Source: an uncultured Faecalibacterium sp. (GTDB lineage: Bacteria; Bacillota; Clostridia; Oscillospirales; Ruminococcaceae). From it: a stretch of DNA of 64,000 bases. Below the pieces are notes generated by a model. It was not told the origin of the DNA. It was given only the letters and a program-made list of their open reading frames with translations, and did not search any database. Below are positions 43,001 through 51,361 of the stretch, piece after piece. The stretch spans positions 1-64,000 of the forward strand of contig CAKSZS010000005.1 of assembly GCA_934525845.1 (NCBI GenBank). Reading direction: 5' to 3'. Position 1 is the first letter of the stretch. Every line of letters starts with the position of its first letter. Made by a program: the position numbers and the translations under genes.

Positions 43001-43786
43001 ACGCTCAGCGGGACCGACGCTCAGCTCCCGGAGAGAGAGGAACTTCCGGAAGACGAGGAACCGGAACCGCCGCAGGCCGACCCGGCCCTTGTGGAGCAGC
43101 TGCGGGCGGGCTTTGCCTGGCAGTATCCGGCGGCGGAACTGTCCGCCGTACCGGCCAAGGTCAGCGTGACCAGCATCGTGCATAAGGCGGAACAGACCAC
43201 GCTGGAACGTCCGGCCTTCCTGAGCAGGGACGGCCTGACCGCCGCCGAGATGGGCACCGCCCTGCACGCCTTTCTGGAACACGCAGACTTTGCGGCCCTG
43301 GCCGCAGCCCAGGCGGCAGGCACGCTGGACGAAGCCGTCAACGCGGAACGGGACCGGCAGACTGCCATGCAGCTGACCGCCCCGGAAATCGCCGAAAAGC
43401 TGGACGCCGGACGCATCCGCCGCTTTGTGCAGAGCGAAGCTTTTGCGAAGATCTGTGCGGCAGAGCAGGTCCTGCGGGAACTGGCGTTTATCACGGCCCT
43501 GCCCGCGTCGGCAGTGCTGGCGGCACAGGGGGCTTCCGCACCGGAAGCCGCCGCCGAAGCCCAGGTGCTGGTGCAGGGCATCGCGGACCTTGTGCTGGTG
43601 TACCCGGACCACTTGGAACTGCTAGATTACAAGACCGACCGGCGCAAGACCGAAGCGGAATTTCTGCAGGCTTACCGCGCCCAGCTGAACCTGTACGCCC
43701 TGGCCATCGGCAAGCGCTTTGCCCCCAAGCCGGTGACTTATAAGGGAATCTATTCCTTCTCGCTGGGGAAGCTGATCGAGGTATAA
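40079..43786 (+). CDS. addA: ATP-dependent helicase-nuclease subunit AddA
   Basis: A 1235-residue UvrD-family helicase with a C-terminal nuclease. Motif I is AAAGSGKTAVL near residue 27, Ia is VTFTNAAAAELRARI, motif II is VDEYQDTN and motif VI is LLYVALTRAQDKL. The RecB-type nuclease motif is ELLDYKTDR near the end. It moves 3' to 5' and cuts one strand; AddB supplies the second nuclease. Its stop codon is directly followed by palindromic copy 6. Confidence 0.95.
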   Translation: MSEPKWTPAQRAAIEDRGGTLLVSAAAGSGKTAVLTERAVRLITDPDHPVDADKLLIVTFTNAAAAELRARIGQALLKRSQQEPGNTALRRQRMLLQRAPICTIDAFCLDLLHKHFQALDIPPDFAPADPGSVEVLKASALAETLEHAYADPDFCAFADLYGKGRTDKPAGDTILSVYNFLRALPDYDRKLDEFLAPWQEENGFARTCWHDLLLAEAARSAKAARELLCAAQLDCREDYAQEMADAESKKTPSAIQKATAAVGEKYAEAQGRLERSAALLGEVERLAGAGEWTPLYDRLTPFVLGMEEMPGLKGMKKHLKGDHKTAIKTRADEALALFEEIIELISCSEEEAEADRQAALPRLRALFAAVRDFDARFTAKKKERKLLEFSDFEHLALKLLRTPEGTPTPLCGDIRKNYAAVMVDEYQDTNALQDALYRCLAAPAGDNLFLVGDLKQSIYRFRQADPSIFRAKLDCWNALPGGMARPYPPEETAGADALLALDANFRSAPQVVAGINFIFEQLMTPQLGDTAYGDGQRLVCGAPGEYPGGVEVQFLPDDTAETDAAWIAERIETLVQSSEPVRDGAATRPVQYEDCCVLLSARTEFPAYVEALTARGIPVYADTRENLMEAPHIRPLIALLKVIDNPAQDIYLAAVMLGPLFGFTDDDLVRLRAQSGQNEKEAREKAGEPGRKPTRMSLYGAVLQTVHGEEDDAFVQKVRAFYARLTALRQMARSVPAEQLMEEIFASTGYLAALGVLENGARRREDARKFASFCAASGANGISALVRAIDAAAQAGSTGQDTTPGGARPGCVTIMTIHRSKGLQFPVVFVADTARKFNAADIRQPVLLHRVYGVGLRLRPEQGEGAYKTAAYTALASVHAQELRSEQMRLLYVALTRAQDKLILTVPLGIGKSSNPFAKAAAFLAAGAGDTLHQQANSFADWLRAALLVHPNGGPLRRLAGDLELPFADTRSRITLSGTDAQLPEREELPEDEEPEPPQADPALVEQLRAGFAWQYPAAELSAVPAKVSVTSIVHKAEQTTLERPAFLSRDGLTAAEMGTALHAFLEHADFAALAAAQAAGTLDEAVNAERDRQTAMQLTAPEIAEKLDAGRIRRFVQSEAFAKICAAEQVLRELAFITALPASAVLAAQGASAPEAAAEAQVLVQGIADLVLVYPDHLELLDYKTDRRKTEAEFLQAYRAQLNLYALAIGKRFAPKPVTYKGIYSFSLGKLIEV

Positions 43787-43959
43787 AACCCTCTCAGTCA
43801 AAGCCTGCCGGCTTTGCCAGCTCCCCCGAAAGAGGGAGCTTACGCATGAATTGGCAAAGCTGCATCTCCATCCTGTGAAGGATGGACTGCCCAACAGATG
43901 CAAAAAGCTCGCCCTTCGGGAGAGCTGGCATCGAACGCAGTGAGATGACGGAGAGGGTT
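43787..43959. repeat. palindromic intergenic element, copy 6
   Basis: 173 bp from AACCCTCTCAGTC to GACGGAGAGGGTT. It begins immediately after the addA stop codon, in the string TAAAACCCTCTC. Interior: GCCTGCCGGC, CTCCCCCGAAAGAGGGAGC, CTCCATCCTGTGAAGGATGGA and CTCGCCCTTCGGGAGAG. Confidence 0.8.
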
Positions 43960-44007
43960 CAGTCCTTTCAAAAGTCATATTTTTTCCGCAAAACGCATAA
44001 AAAGTGC

Positions 44008-44036
44008 TTGACAGGCCCCCGCGGCTGTGCTAAAAT
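44008..44036 (+). promoter_or_regulatory. promoter of infC-rpmI-rplT
   Basis: Consensus TTGACA (44008-44013), a 17-base spacer and TAAAAT (44031-44036). Confidence 0.88.
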
Positions 44037-44042
44037 AGTTGG

Positions 44043-44190
44043 GTAAAGAAAGCAGCTACGGCCTGTGCCGCGCTCGCCTTGTGGGGTCAGAATCCCCGGG
44101 CTATACCCAAAAAGCAAGCACTTTAAGAGTGCATTGCGAGTATGTGTGAATTCCGCGCGGCTGTCCTGAAAAAGGGCGGCCGCGTTTTCT
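44043..44190 (+). promoter_or_regulatory. infC leader with terminator (L20-leader-like attenuator)
   Basis: A leader of about 190 nt precedes infC. Its end is an 11-bp stem (44156-44166 with 44174-44184) followed by TTTTCT, a typical intrinsic terminator before the coding region. In Bacillus the same operon has such a terminator controlled by ribosomal protein L20 binding an upstream structure. The same control is inferred here; I cannot match the L20-binding fold base by base. Confidence 0.65.
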
Positions 44191-44235
44191 ATGCCAAATA
44201 TTGCAACACTATGGATTTTGTTTGGAGGTGCATTC

Positions 44236-44769
44236 ATTATCGCTACCGCTGGAAAGTCGAAGGAACTGGAGATCAACGGTCAGATCCGTGACCGTGAGGT
44301 TCGCCTGATCGGTGCCGATGGCGAGCAGAAGGGCGTTGTGTCCATTCAGGTGGCCATGCGCGCTGCAGAAGACGCCGGGCTCGATCTGGTCAAGATCGCA
44401 CCGCAGGCCGTGCCGCCTGTGTGCAAGGTGCTGGATTACGGCAAATACCGTTTTGCACAGCAGAAGAAGGAGAAGGAAGCCAAGAAGAACCAGAAGGTGG
44501 TCGAAGTCAAGGAGACCCGCCTCTCGCTCAACATTGACACCAACGACTTCAACACCAAAGTGAACCAGACCGCCAAGTTCCTGGCAGCCGGCCACAAGGT
44601 GAAGGCTTCGATCCGCTTCCGCGGCCGTGAGATGGCGCACAGCGCTCTGGGTGCTGACGTGCTGAAACGCTTTGCCGAGGCTCTGCCCCAGGCAAGCATG
44701 GATAAGCCGCCGGTGCTTGAGGGCCGCACGATGTCCATTCTGCTGATCCCGAAACCCAATAAGGACTAA
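44236..44769 (+). CDS. infC: translation initiation factor IF-3 with an AUU start codon
   Basis: A 177-residue IF-3. The family N-terminus (ATAGKSKELEINGQIRDREV) places the start at ATT 44236, with GGAGGTG 5-6 bases upstream. The nearest in-frame ATG (44191) lies within the terminator U run and has no site. VSIQVAMRAAEDAGLDLVKI and CKVLDYGKYRF define the N-domain, and KVKASIRFRGREMAH the C-domain. IF-3 discriminates against non-standard starts, so an AUU start allows autoregulation, as known for E. coli infC. Confidence 0.93.
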   Translation: MIATAGKSKELEINGQIRDREVRLIGADGEQKGVVSIQVAMRAAEDAGLDLVKIAPQAVPPVCKVLDYGKYRFAQQKKEKEAKKNQKVVEVKETRLSLNIDTNDFNTKVNQTAKFLAAGHKVKASIRFRGREMAHSALGADVLKRFAEALPQASMDKPPVLEGRTMSILLIPKPNKD

Positions 44770-44787
44770 TTTTAGGAGGAAACTAAA

Positions 44788-44991
44788 ATGGCTAAGATGA
44801 AACTGAAGACGCACTCCGGCGCTAAGAAGCGCTTTAAGCTGACCAAGAACGGCAAGATCAAGCGCGGCCATGCATTCCGCAGCCACATCCTGACCAAGAA
44901 GACCACCAAGCTGACCCGTGGCTACCGTCAGCCCAGCTACGTTGATAAGACCAACGCAGCTACCATCAAGAGCATGCTGCCCTACGCCTAA
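44788..44991 (+). CDS. rpmI: 50S ribosomal protein L35
   Basis: A 67-residue bL35. [17 protein letters not shown] and [16 protein letters not shown] are diagnostic. GGAGG lies 9 bases before the ATG, and the gene is 18 bases after infC. Basic, as expected for an rRNA-binding protein. Confidence 0.97.
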   Translation: MAKMKLKTHSGAKKRFKLTKNGKIKRGHAFRSHILTKKTTKLTRGYRQPSYVDKTNAATIKSMLPYA

Positions 44992-45045
44992 GAGCGAGCC
45001 GCAGGCAAACACATTCTATTGAGAAAACTAAAGGAGATATAAAAA

Positions 45046-45396
45046 ATGGCACGTATCAAGGGCGCAACCATGACTCACAAACGTCGTAAGAAGATGCTGA
45101 AGCTGGCCAAGGGCTTCTACGGCTGCAAGAGCAAGCACTTCAAGATGGCCAAGCAGCAGGTCATGAAGAGCGGCAACTACGCTCTGGCTGGCCGCCGCAT
45201 GAAGAAGCGTCAGTTCCGCAACCTGTGGATCTGCCGCATCAACAACGCAGTTCGTCCTCTGGGCATGAACTACTCCACCTTCATGGCTGGCCTGAAGAAG
45301 GCAGGCATCGAGCTGAACCGCAAGATGCTGTCTGAGATGGCTATCAACGATCCCAAGAGCTTTGCAGCTCTGGTCGAGACCGTGAAGAACGCCTGA
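45046..45396 (+). CDS. rplT: 50S ribosomal protein L20
   Basis: A 116-residue bL20. [37 protein letters not shown] and [13 protein letters not shown] are typical. Besides assembly of the large subunit, L20 represses this operon in other Firmicutes by binding the leader. GGAGAT precedes the ATG. Confidence 0.97.
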   Translation: MARIKGATMTHKRRKKMLKLAKGFYGCKSKHFKMAKQQVMKSGNYALAGRRMKKRQFRNLWICRINNAVRPLGMNYSTFMAGLKKAGIELNRKMLSEMAINDPKSFAALVETVKNA

Positions 45397-45413
45397 TAAA
45401 GAGCAAAGATCGT

Positions 45414-45445
45414 GACGCCCGCGCGTATACGCGGGCGTCCGTTTT
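45414..45445 (+). terminator. terminator of infC-rpmI-rplT
   Basis: A 10-bp GC stem (45414-45423 with 45430-45439) followed by CGTTTTG. Confidence 0.85.
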
Positions 45446-45461
45446 GTATCCGGGCTTTTTT

Positions 45462-45542
45462 CGCGGCAGGCAAAAAAGTTTTCAGGGCAGCGCCCTGCCG
45501 CGGAGAAGCTTTGTGGCAGACGCTGCCCTTTTTGACTTTTTT
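45462..45542 (+). promoter_or_regulatory. possible attenuator or pseudoknot before the SpoU methyltransferase
   Basis: Two stems cross. CGCGGCAGG (45462-45470) pairs with CCTGCCGCG (45494-45502), and GGGCAGCG (45485-45492) pairs with CGCTGCCC (45521-45528), the second followed by TTTTTGACTTTTTT. They can form a pseudoknot or compete, the second being a terminator. The rest of the 45440-45642 gap shows nothing else. Confidence 0.45.
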
Positions 45543-45642
45543 CGAGCGAAAGACGATCATTTCAAGCCTTCTTCCGTCCGGGAGAAGGCGGCGGATGAGG
45601 GCGCATGGGGAGAAAATGATGCTCTCAGCAGGAGGGGACACA

Positions 45643-46425
45643 ATGGACGAGAAAATCACCAGCCGGGAAAACGCAAAGATCAAATACGCCTGCCGCCTTT
45701 CTTCCAGCGCGGCGTTCCGCCGCAGTGAGGGCCGCTTCCTGGCCGAGGGCCGCAAGCTGTGCCCGGAGCTTGCCCGGGGTGCCCGGCTGGAAACGCTGTT
45801 TTACACCGAGAGCGCCATGGAAAAGTGTCCGGAACTGGCCGGACTGCCCGGGGAGCACTATTTGGTGGAGGACCATGTGGCGGACAAGCTGGCCGATGTG
45901 GGCACCCATCAGGGGGTGTTCGGCGTGTTCCGCACCCCGGAGCACACCCTGGACGAGGTGAAGCCCGGCGGGCGCTACCTGGCATTGGAGCGGGTGCAGG
46001 ACCCCGGCAACGTGGGCACCCTGCTGCGCTCTGCCGCCGCCTTTGGCTTTGACGGGGTGCTGCTCAGCGAGGGCTGTGCGTCGCCCTATGCCCCCAAGAC
46101 CCTGCGGGCGTCCATGGGCGCGGCCGTGCGCATCCCGGTCATCGAGGCCGGGGCCATGCCGCAGGCCATCGCCCAACTCCGGGCAAAGGGCGTTACCTGC
46201 CTGGCGGCAGCCCTGTACCAGTCCCAGCCCCTGAGCGCGGCCCAGGCCAGTTACCCGGGCGGCGTCTGTGTGGTCATCGGCAGCGAGGGCCAGGGCCTGA
46301 CCGACGAGACCATTGCCGCCTGTGACCGCACCGTGCGCATCCCCATGACCGACCGGGTGGAGAGCCTGAACGCCGGCATTGCGGGCAGCATCCTGCTGTG
46401 GCATTTCCGGGAGGAAAGCCTGTGA
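45643..46425 (+). CDS. TrmH/SpoU-family RNA 2'-O-methyltransferase
   Basis: A 260-residue SPOUT methyltransferase. An N-terminal substrate-binding region (ENAKIKYACRLS, GRFLAEGRKL) precedes the knot domain with motif 1 LERVQDPGNVGTLLRSAAAFG, motif 2 VIGSEGQGL and motif 3 IPMTDRVESLNAGIAGSI. The target is rRNA or tRNA ribose, site unknown. GGAGGGG precedes the ATG at 45643. Its stop overlaps the GTG start of dprA. Confidence 0.92.
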   Translation: MDEKITSRENAKIKYACRLSSSAAFRRSEGRFLAEGRKLCPELARGARLETLFYTESAMEKCPELAGLPGEHYLVEDHVADKLADVGTHQGVFGVFRTPEHTLDEVKPGGRYLALERVQDPGNVGTLLRSAAAFGFDGVLLSEGCASPYAPKTLRASMGAAVRIPVIEAGAMPQAIAQLRAKGVTCLAAALYQSQPLSAAQASYPGGVCVVIGSEGQGLTDETIAACDRTVRIPMTDRVESLNAGIAGSILLWHFREESL

Positions 46426-47561
46426 CAGCCGGGATGGGGCAGACCAGCCTGTTTCCGCCGGAGCCGGCGCCGGACCCGCTGCTGTGCTGGCTGTGGCTGG
46501 CACACGTTCTGGGGCCGGCCAGTCTGAACGCCGGGCGGGTGCTGGACGGGTTCGGCGGGGCACAGGAGGCCTGGGAGGCGCGTGCTACCGAAGAATTCCG
46601 TCTTGCCGCAGGAAACGCTGCGGCCAAGCGGGCTGAACAGCTGGATCCGGAAGCCTACCACGCACTGGTCATGCGGTGCGATGCCCTGGGGGTCCGCATC
46701 CTGACCTATGCGGATGCGGACTATCCGCTGGCGCTGGCCCGCATCCCGGATATGCCGCTGGTGCTGTACTGCACCGGAGACCCGTCCTGGCTCAATGCCC
46801 CGGAGACGGTGGGCATCGTGGGAAGCCGCAAGCCCACCGAGTACGGTCTGAATGCGGCGGCGGACATCGGCGGGGAGCTGGCGCGGCAGGGCGTTGTCAT
46901 CGTCAGCGGGCTGGCGGACGGCCTGGACAGCGCCGGACACAAAGCCGCTGTGCAGCACGATGCCCCCACCATCGCGGTCATGGGGGTGCCCATTGATCGC
47001 ACCTATCCGGCAGCGAATGTGGTGCTCCGGCATAAAATCGAGCAGAGGGGCTGCGTCATCAGCGAATATGCCCCGGGAGACATCTCCCCAGGCGGAGTGG
47101 GGTTTCTGCAGCGCAACCGGCTCATCGCGGCCTTGTCTGCCGAGCTGCTGGTGGTGGAAGCCCGGGAAAAAAGCGGCACCATGTCCACCGTCGGCCACGC
47201 CGAGCGATACGGCAAGCCGGTATTCGCGGTGCCGGGCAGCATCTATTCGCCCAACTCTGCCGGAACCAACAGCCTTCTGCGGGATGGCCGCGCCCATGCG
47301 GTCTGCTGTGCGGCAGACCTGCTGGAACCGCTGGGCATCCATGCAGACAAACCGGCTCCGGCTGTGACGGCGCGGCAGCCCAGCCCGCTGGATGATACCG
47401 AGCGCCGGGTGCTGGCCTGCATCGGCCCGAAGTCGGTGGGCGTGGAGGAACTGCGGGTGAGCACCGGCCTGCCCACCGAAGTGCTGCTGCGCACCCTGAT
47501 GAAGCTGACTCTTGGCAAGCGGGTCCAGCAGCAGCCGGGGCAGCGGTATATTTTGCGGTAG
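46422..47561 (+). CDS. dprA: DNA-processing protein DprA
   Basis: A 379-residue DprA/Smf protein that protects incoming single-stranded DNA and loads RecA during transformation. The Rossmann core has GIVGSRKPTEYG, SGLADGLDSAGHKAA, RNRLIAALS and VPGSIYSPNSAGTNSLL; a C-terminal winged helix (LDDTERRVLACIGP...) follows. The start is GTG at 46422, overlapping the previous TGA (GTGA), with GGGAGGAAA upstream. The pairing with topA downstream is the usual Firmicute order. Confidence 0.93.
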   Translation: MTAGMGQTSLFPPEPAPDPLLCWLWLAHVLGPASLNAGRVLDGFGGAQEAWEARATEEFRLAAGNAAAKRAEQLDPEAYHALVMRCDALGVRILTYADADYPLALARIPDMPLVLYCTGDPSWLNAPETVGIVGSRKPTEYGLNAAADIGGELARQGVVIVSGLADGLDSAGHKAAVQHDAPTIAVMGVPIDRTYPAANVVLRHKIEQRGCVISEYAPGDISPGGVGFLQRNRLIAALSAELLVVEAREKSGTMSTVGHAERYGKPVFAVPGSIYSPNSAGTNSLLRDGRAHAVCCAADLLEPLGIHADKPAPAVTARQPSPLDDTERRVLACIGPKSVGVEELRVSTGLPTEVLLRTLMKLTLGKRVQQQPGQRYILR

Positions 47562-47652
47562 CAAAGCACACAACAGCTGTGGTACAATAAGAAGAGAGAA
47601 CCCGCGCAGGATATCCCGCGCGTTTCAATAGAGACAGGAGTGGAAAACTCAA

Positions 47653-49737
47653 ATGGCAAAACTAGTGATCGTGGAGTCGCCTGCAAAGGCGAAGACCATT
47701 GGCAAATACCTGGGGGATGATTACGAGGTCACCGCCAGCATGGGACACATCCGGGACCTGCCCGCTTCCCAGCTGGGCGTGGACGTGGACCACGGTTATG
47801 CGCTCCAGTACATCAACATCAAGGGCAAGGAAAAGCTCATCAAGGAACTGAAGAGCAAGGCCAAGCACGCAGACGGCGTTCTGCTGGCGACCGACCCGGA
47901 CCGCGAAGGCGAAGCCATCAGCTGGCATCTGGCCAACATCCTGGGGCTGGACCCCCATGAGCCGAACCGTGTGACCTTTGACGAGATCACCAAGAAGGGT
48001 GTGAAGGAGGGCATGGCCCACCCCCGCGCCATCGACGAAGACTTGTTCAACGCCCAGCAGGCCCGCCGTGTACTGGACCGTCTGGTGGGCTACAAGCTCA
48101 GCCCGTTCCTGTGGCGCAAGGTGCGCCGGGGCCTGTCCGCTGGCCGCGTGCAGAGCGTGGCCGTGCGCCTGATCGACGACCGCGAAAAGGAGATCGAGAG
48201 CTTCAAACCGGACGAGTATTGGAACGTGGACGTGACCCTGGGTGCTGGGCGCAAGAGCTTCACCGCCCGCCTGGCCTCGGACAGCAAGGGCAAAAAGCTG
48301 CTGCCCAAAAACGAAGCCGAGGCCCGCGCCATCGAAAAGGGCCTGGAAGGGGCTGAATATGTGGTGGCCGAGCTGAAAAAGGGCAAGCGCGCCAAGCAGC
48401 CCACCCCGGCCTTTATCACCAGTACTCTGCAGCAGGAAGCGTCCCGCCGGCTGGGATTTACGGCCACCCGCACCATGCGGGCTGCCCAGACCCTGTACGA
48501 AGGCGTGGACATTGCCGGGCACGGCACCATGGGTCTGATCACCTATATGCGTACCGACAGTCTGCGCATTTCGGATGAGGCCGTTGCCGCCGCTAGGGAA
48601 TACATCGCCGGGGCGTACGGCGAAAACTACATCTGCCCCTACAAGCGGGTGTGGAAGACCAAGAGTGCGACCGCTGCTCAGGATGCCCACGAAGCCATCC
48701 GGCCTTCGGTGCCGTCCCTGACCCCGGACGAGGTGGACAAGAGCATCAGCGGCGACACCGCCAAGCTCTACCGCATGATCTGGAGCCGCTTCATGGCCAG
48801 CCAGATGGCGGACTGCCAGCAGGACACCGTGTCGGTCACCGTCAGTGCGGCGGACTACCGCTTCAAGGCCAGCGGCTACACTGTGACCTTTGACGGCTTC
48901 ACCGCCCTGTACGAGGAAGCCACCGATGAAAAGGAAAAGAAGGAGACCAACCTTCCTCCGCTGGAACAGGGCCAGGTGCTGAAGCTCAAGGAGCTGAAGA
49001 GTGAGCAGAAGTTCACCCAGCCTCCTGCCCGCTACACCGAAGCCACCCTCATCAAGGCGCTGGAAGAAAACGGCATCGGCCGTCCCTCCACCTATGCGCC
49101 CATCATCACCACCATCATCGACCGCGGCTATGTGGAGCGCGACCAGAAAAAGCTCAAGCCCACCCTGCTGGGCCGGGCCGTGGACGGCCTGATGCTGGAA
49201 CAGTTCCCCCACATCGTGGACGTGGACTTCTCCGCCCAGATGGAAAAGAACCTGGATAAGATCGAGAGCGGCAAGGCCGACTGGCACAAGACCGTGGATG
49301 ACTTCTACCAGGGCTTTGCCGCCAGCCTGGAACAGGCCGAAAAGAACATGGAGGGCAAGAAGGTCAAAGTGCCTGACGAGCCGTCCAGCGAGAAATGCGA
49401 CCTGTGCGGACGTCCCATGGTCATCAAGGTGGGCAAGTACGGCAAGTTCCTGGCCTGCAGCGGCTTCCCCGAGTGCCGGGGCACCAAGCGCCTGGTCAAG
49501 GATACCGGCGGCATCTGCCCCAAGTGCGGCAAGGGCCGGATGCTGGAACGCAAAAGCTCCAAGGGCCGCATCTATTACGGCTGTGAGCGCTACCCGGACT
49601 GCGATTTCATGACCTGGGATATGCCGGTGGCCACCAAGTGCGAAAAGTGCGGCAGCACCCTGTTCCGCAAGGGCAGCAAGCTCTACTGCGCAAAAGAGGG
49701 CTGCGGCTTTGAGATGCCGGTGCCGAAGAAGGATTAA
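47653..49737 (+). CDS. topA: DNA topoisomerase I
   Basis: A 694-residue type IA topoisomerase that relaxes negative supercoils. The Toprim domain has IVESPAKAKTIGKYLG and TDPDREGEAISWH; the active Tyr lies in GLITYMRTDS near residue 299. Three Cys4 zinc modules end the protein (CDLCGR...; CPKCGKGRMLERKS...; CEKCGSTLF...CAKEGCGF). GAGTGG precedes the ATG and a TACAAT -10 lies at 47583-47588. The TAA is shared with the left end of palindromic copy 7. Confidence 0.97.
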   Translation: MAKLVIVESPAKAKTIGKYLGDDYEVTASMGHIRDLPASQLGVDVDHGYALQYINIKGKEKLIKELKSKAKHADGVLLATDPDREGEAISWHLANILGLDPHEPNRVTFDEITKKGVKEGMAHPRAIDEDLFNAQQARRVLDRLVGYKLSPFLWRKVRRGLSAGRVQSVAVRLIDDREKEIESFKPDEYWNVDVTLGAGRKSFTARLASDSKGKKLLPKNEAEARAIEKGLEGAEYVVAELKKGKRAKQPTPAFITSTLQQEASRRLGFTATRTMRAAQTLYEGVDIAGHGTMGLITYMRTDSLRISDEAVAAAREYIAGAYGENYICPYKRVWKTKSATAAQDAHEAIRPSVPSLTPDEVDKSISGDTAKLYRMIWSRFMASQMADCQQDTVSVTVSAADYRFKASGYTVTFDGFTALYEEATDEKEKKETNLPPLEQGQVLKLKELKSEQKFTQPPARYTEATLIKALEENGIGRPSTYAPIITTIIDRGYVERDQKKLKPTLLGRAVDGLMLEQFPHIVDVDFSAQMEKNLDKIESGKADWHKTVDDFYQGFAASLEQAEKNMEGKKVKVPDEPSSEKCDLCGRPMVIKVGKYGKFLACSGFPECRGTKRLVKDTGGICPKCGKGRMLERKSSKGRIYYGCERYPDCDFMTWDMPVATKCEKCGSTLFRKGSKLYCAKEGCGFEMPVPKKD

Positions 49738-49928
49738 AACCCTCTCAGGCCGCTTCGCGTCCAGATTGTTCCCCTTTTGGTCACCTTCGGTGACATCTTT
49801 CCTCGGCGCGGGGAAAGTCTGTCGAAGGGCGAGCTTTTTAAGCGAGTACGATAAAGTTTTCCTCTTTGCCAAAGAGCTCCCCCTCTCGGGGAGCTGGCAT
49901 TGCCGCAAGGCAATGACTGAGAGGGTTT
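49737..49928. repeat. palindromic intergenic element, copy 7, with a 5-bp direct repeat
   Basis: 192 bp from AAACCCTCTCAG to CTGAGAGGGTTT, a perfect 12-bp inverted repeat. GATTA flanks it on both sides (49732-49736 and 49929-49933), as expected of target-site duplication. The left GATTA contains the first two bases of the topA stop codon. Interior: TTCCCCTTTTGG, CACCTTCGGTG and GAGCTCCCCCTCTCGGGGAGC. Confidence 0.82.
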
Positions 49929-49945
49929 GATTAAAGGAAACTCCC

Positions 49946-51322
49946 ATGAACCAATACAACGTTACGATTTTAGGTGCCGGTCTGGCGGGCTGTGAAGCCG
50001 CGCTGTGGCTGGCCGGAAAAGGGGTGCAGGTGGACCTGTACGAGCAGAAGCCGGTGCACTTTTCCCCTGCCCACAAAAGCGAGGGCTTTGCAGAGCTGAT
50101 CTGCTCCAACAGCCTGAAAGCCGAGCGGCTGGACTCTGCGTCCGGCCTGCTGAAAGAAGAGATGCGCCGCATGGGCAGTCAGCTGCTGGAAGCGGCAGAA
50201 GTGGCCCGGGTGGCCGCCGGCGGTGCGCTGGCCGTGGACCGCGACACTTTCAGCGCCGAGGTCACCCGGCGGGTGGAAGCGTGTCCCAACATCACGGTGC
50301 ACCGCCAGCCGGTGGAGCACATCGATGAGAGTGCTCCCATCCTGGTGGCCACCGGCCCCCTGACCGACGGCAAACTGGCGGACGAGATCGGCCAGCTGAC
50401 CGGCGACGAGCGGCTGCACTTCTACGATGCGGTGGCCCCCATCGTCACCGCCGAGAGTCTGGATTACAACAAGGTGTTTGCAGCCTCCCGCTATGGCCGG
50501 GGCGAAGCCGACTATCTGAACTGCCCCTTCAATAAGGCGGAGTACGAGGCCTTCCACGAAGCGCTGGCTTCTGCCGAGCGTGCCCCCCTGCACGACTTCG
50601 ACACCGGGGCAGAGCAGTCCGCCCGGCCGGACCCGGACGCCCACGGCAAAAAGGCCGATACCGTCACGGTCTACGAAGGCTGTATGCCCATCGAGATCAT
50701 GGCGGCCCGCGGTGCCGACACCATGCGGTTCGGCCCCCTGCGTCCGGTGGGTCTGGTAAACCCCAACACCGGCCACCGCCCCTGGGCCAACGTCCAGCTC
50801 CGGGCGGAGAACAAGGAACGCACCCTGTACAACATCGTGGGCTTCCAGACCAACCTCAAGTGGGGTGAGCAGAAGCGGGTCTTTTCCATGATCCCCGGTC
50901 TGGAGCACGCGGAGTTCGTGCGGTACGGCGTCATGCACCGCAATACCTTCCTGGATGCGCCCCGGGTGCTGAATGCCAGCCTGAACCTGAAAGCACACCC
51001 CAACGTGTTCTTTGCGGGCCAGATCACCGGCTTTGAGGGCTACATGGAAAGTGCCGCCTGCGGCCTGCTGGCCGCGCGGAACCTCTACGCCCGGCTGGAG
51101 GGCAGGGAGCTGCCCGCCCCGCCCGCGGACACCATGTGCGGTGCGCTGGTGCAGTACCTGACCACCGAGAACAAGAACTTCCAGCCCATGGGCGCAAATA
51201 TGGGCATCCTGCCCCCGCTGCCGGAGGACAAGCGTCCCCGGGACAAGCGCCTGCGTTACATGGCCCAGGCCGAACGTGCCGTGGCCAGCTTCCAGCAGTG
51301 GCTGGATGAAACCGCCCTGTAA
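49946..51322 (+). CDS. trmFO: tRNA uridine-54 C5-methyltransferase, folate/FAD-dependent
   Basis: A 458-residue flavoprotein that makes ribothymidine at position 54 of tRNA using methylenetetrahydrofolate. VTILGAGLAGCEAALWLA is the FAD-binding loop; AELICSNSLKAERLDSASGLLKEEMRRMGS, TGPLTDGKL, YEGCMPIEIMAARG and GFEGYMESAACGLLAARN are signature blocks. AAAGGAAAC lies just before the ATG, in the short gap after palindromic copy 7. topA-trmFO adjacency is conserved in Firmicutes. Confidence 0.96.
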   Translation: MNQYNVTILGAGLAGCEAALWLAGKGVQVDLYEQKPVHFSPAHKSEGFAELICSNSLKAERLDSASGLLKEEMRRMGSQLLEAAEVARVAAGGALAVDRDTFSAEVTRRVEACPNITVHRQPVEHIDESAPILVATGPLTDGKLADEIGQLTGDERLHFYDAVAPIVTAESLDYNKVFAASRYGRGEADYLNCPFNKAEYEAFHEALASAERAPLHDFDTGAEQSARPDPDAHGKKADTVTVYEGCMPIEIMAARGADTMRFGPLRPVGLVNPNTGHRPWANVQLRAENKERTLYNIVGFQTNLKWGEQKRVFSMIPGLEHAEFVRYGVMHRNTFLDAPRVLNASLNLKAHPNVFFAGQITGFEGYMESAACGLLAARNLYARLEGRELPAPPADTMCGALVQYLTTENKNFQPMGANMGILPPLPEDKRPRDKRLRYMAQAERAVASFQQWLDETAL

Positions 51323-51361
51323 CCACAGGGCCGATCTCCCGGAACAGAAAGGAGCGCAACT

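Noticed and set aside
36585..43612. Two minus-strand frames of over 1000 codons opposite addB and addA
   Set aside because: Mirrors of AddB and AddA, whose helicase and nuclease motifs are complete.
44191..44235. ATG at 44191 as the infC start
   Set aside because: It lies just beyond the terminator stem, without a ribosome site, and adds residues absent from IF-3.
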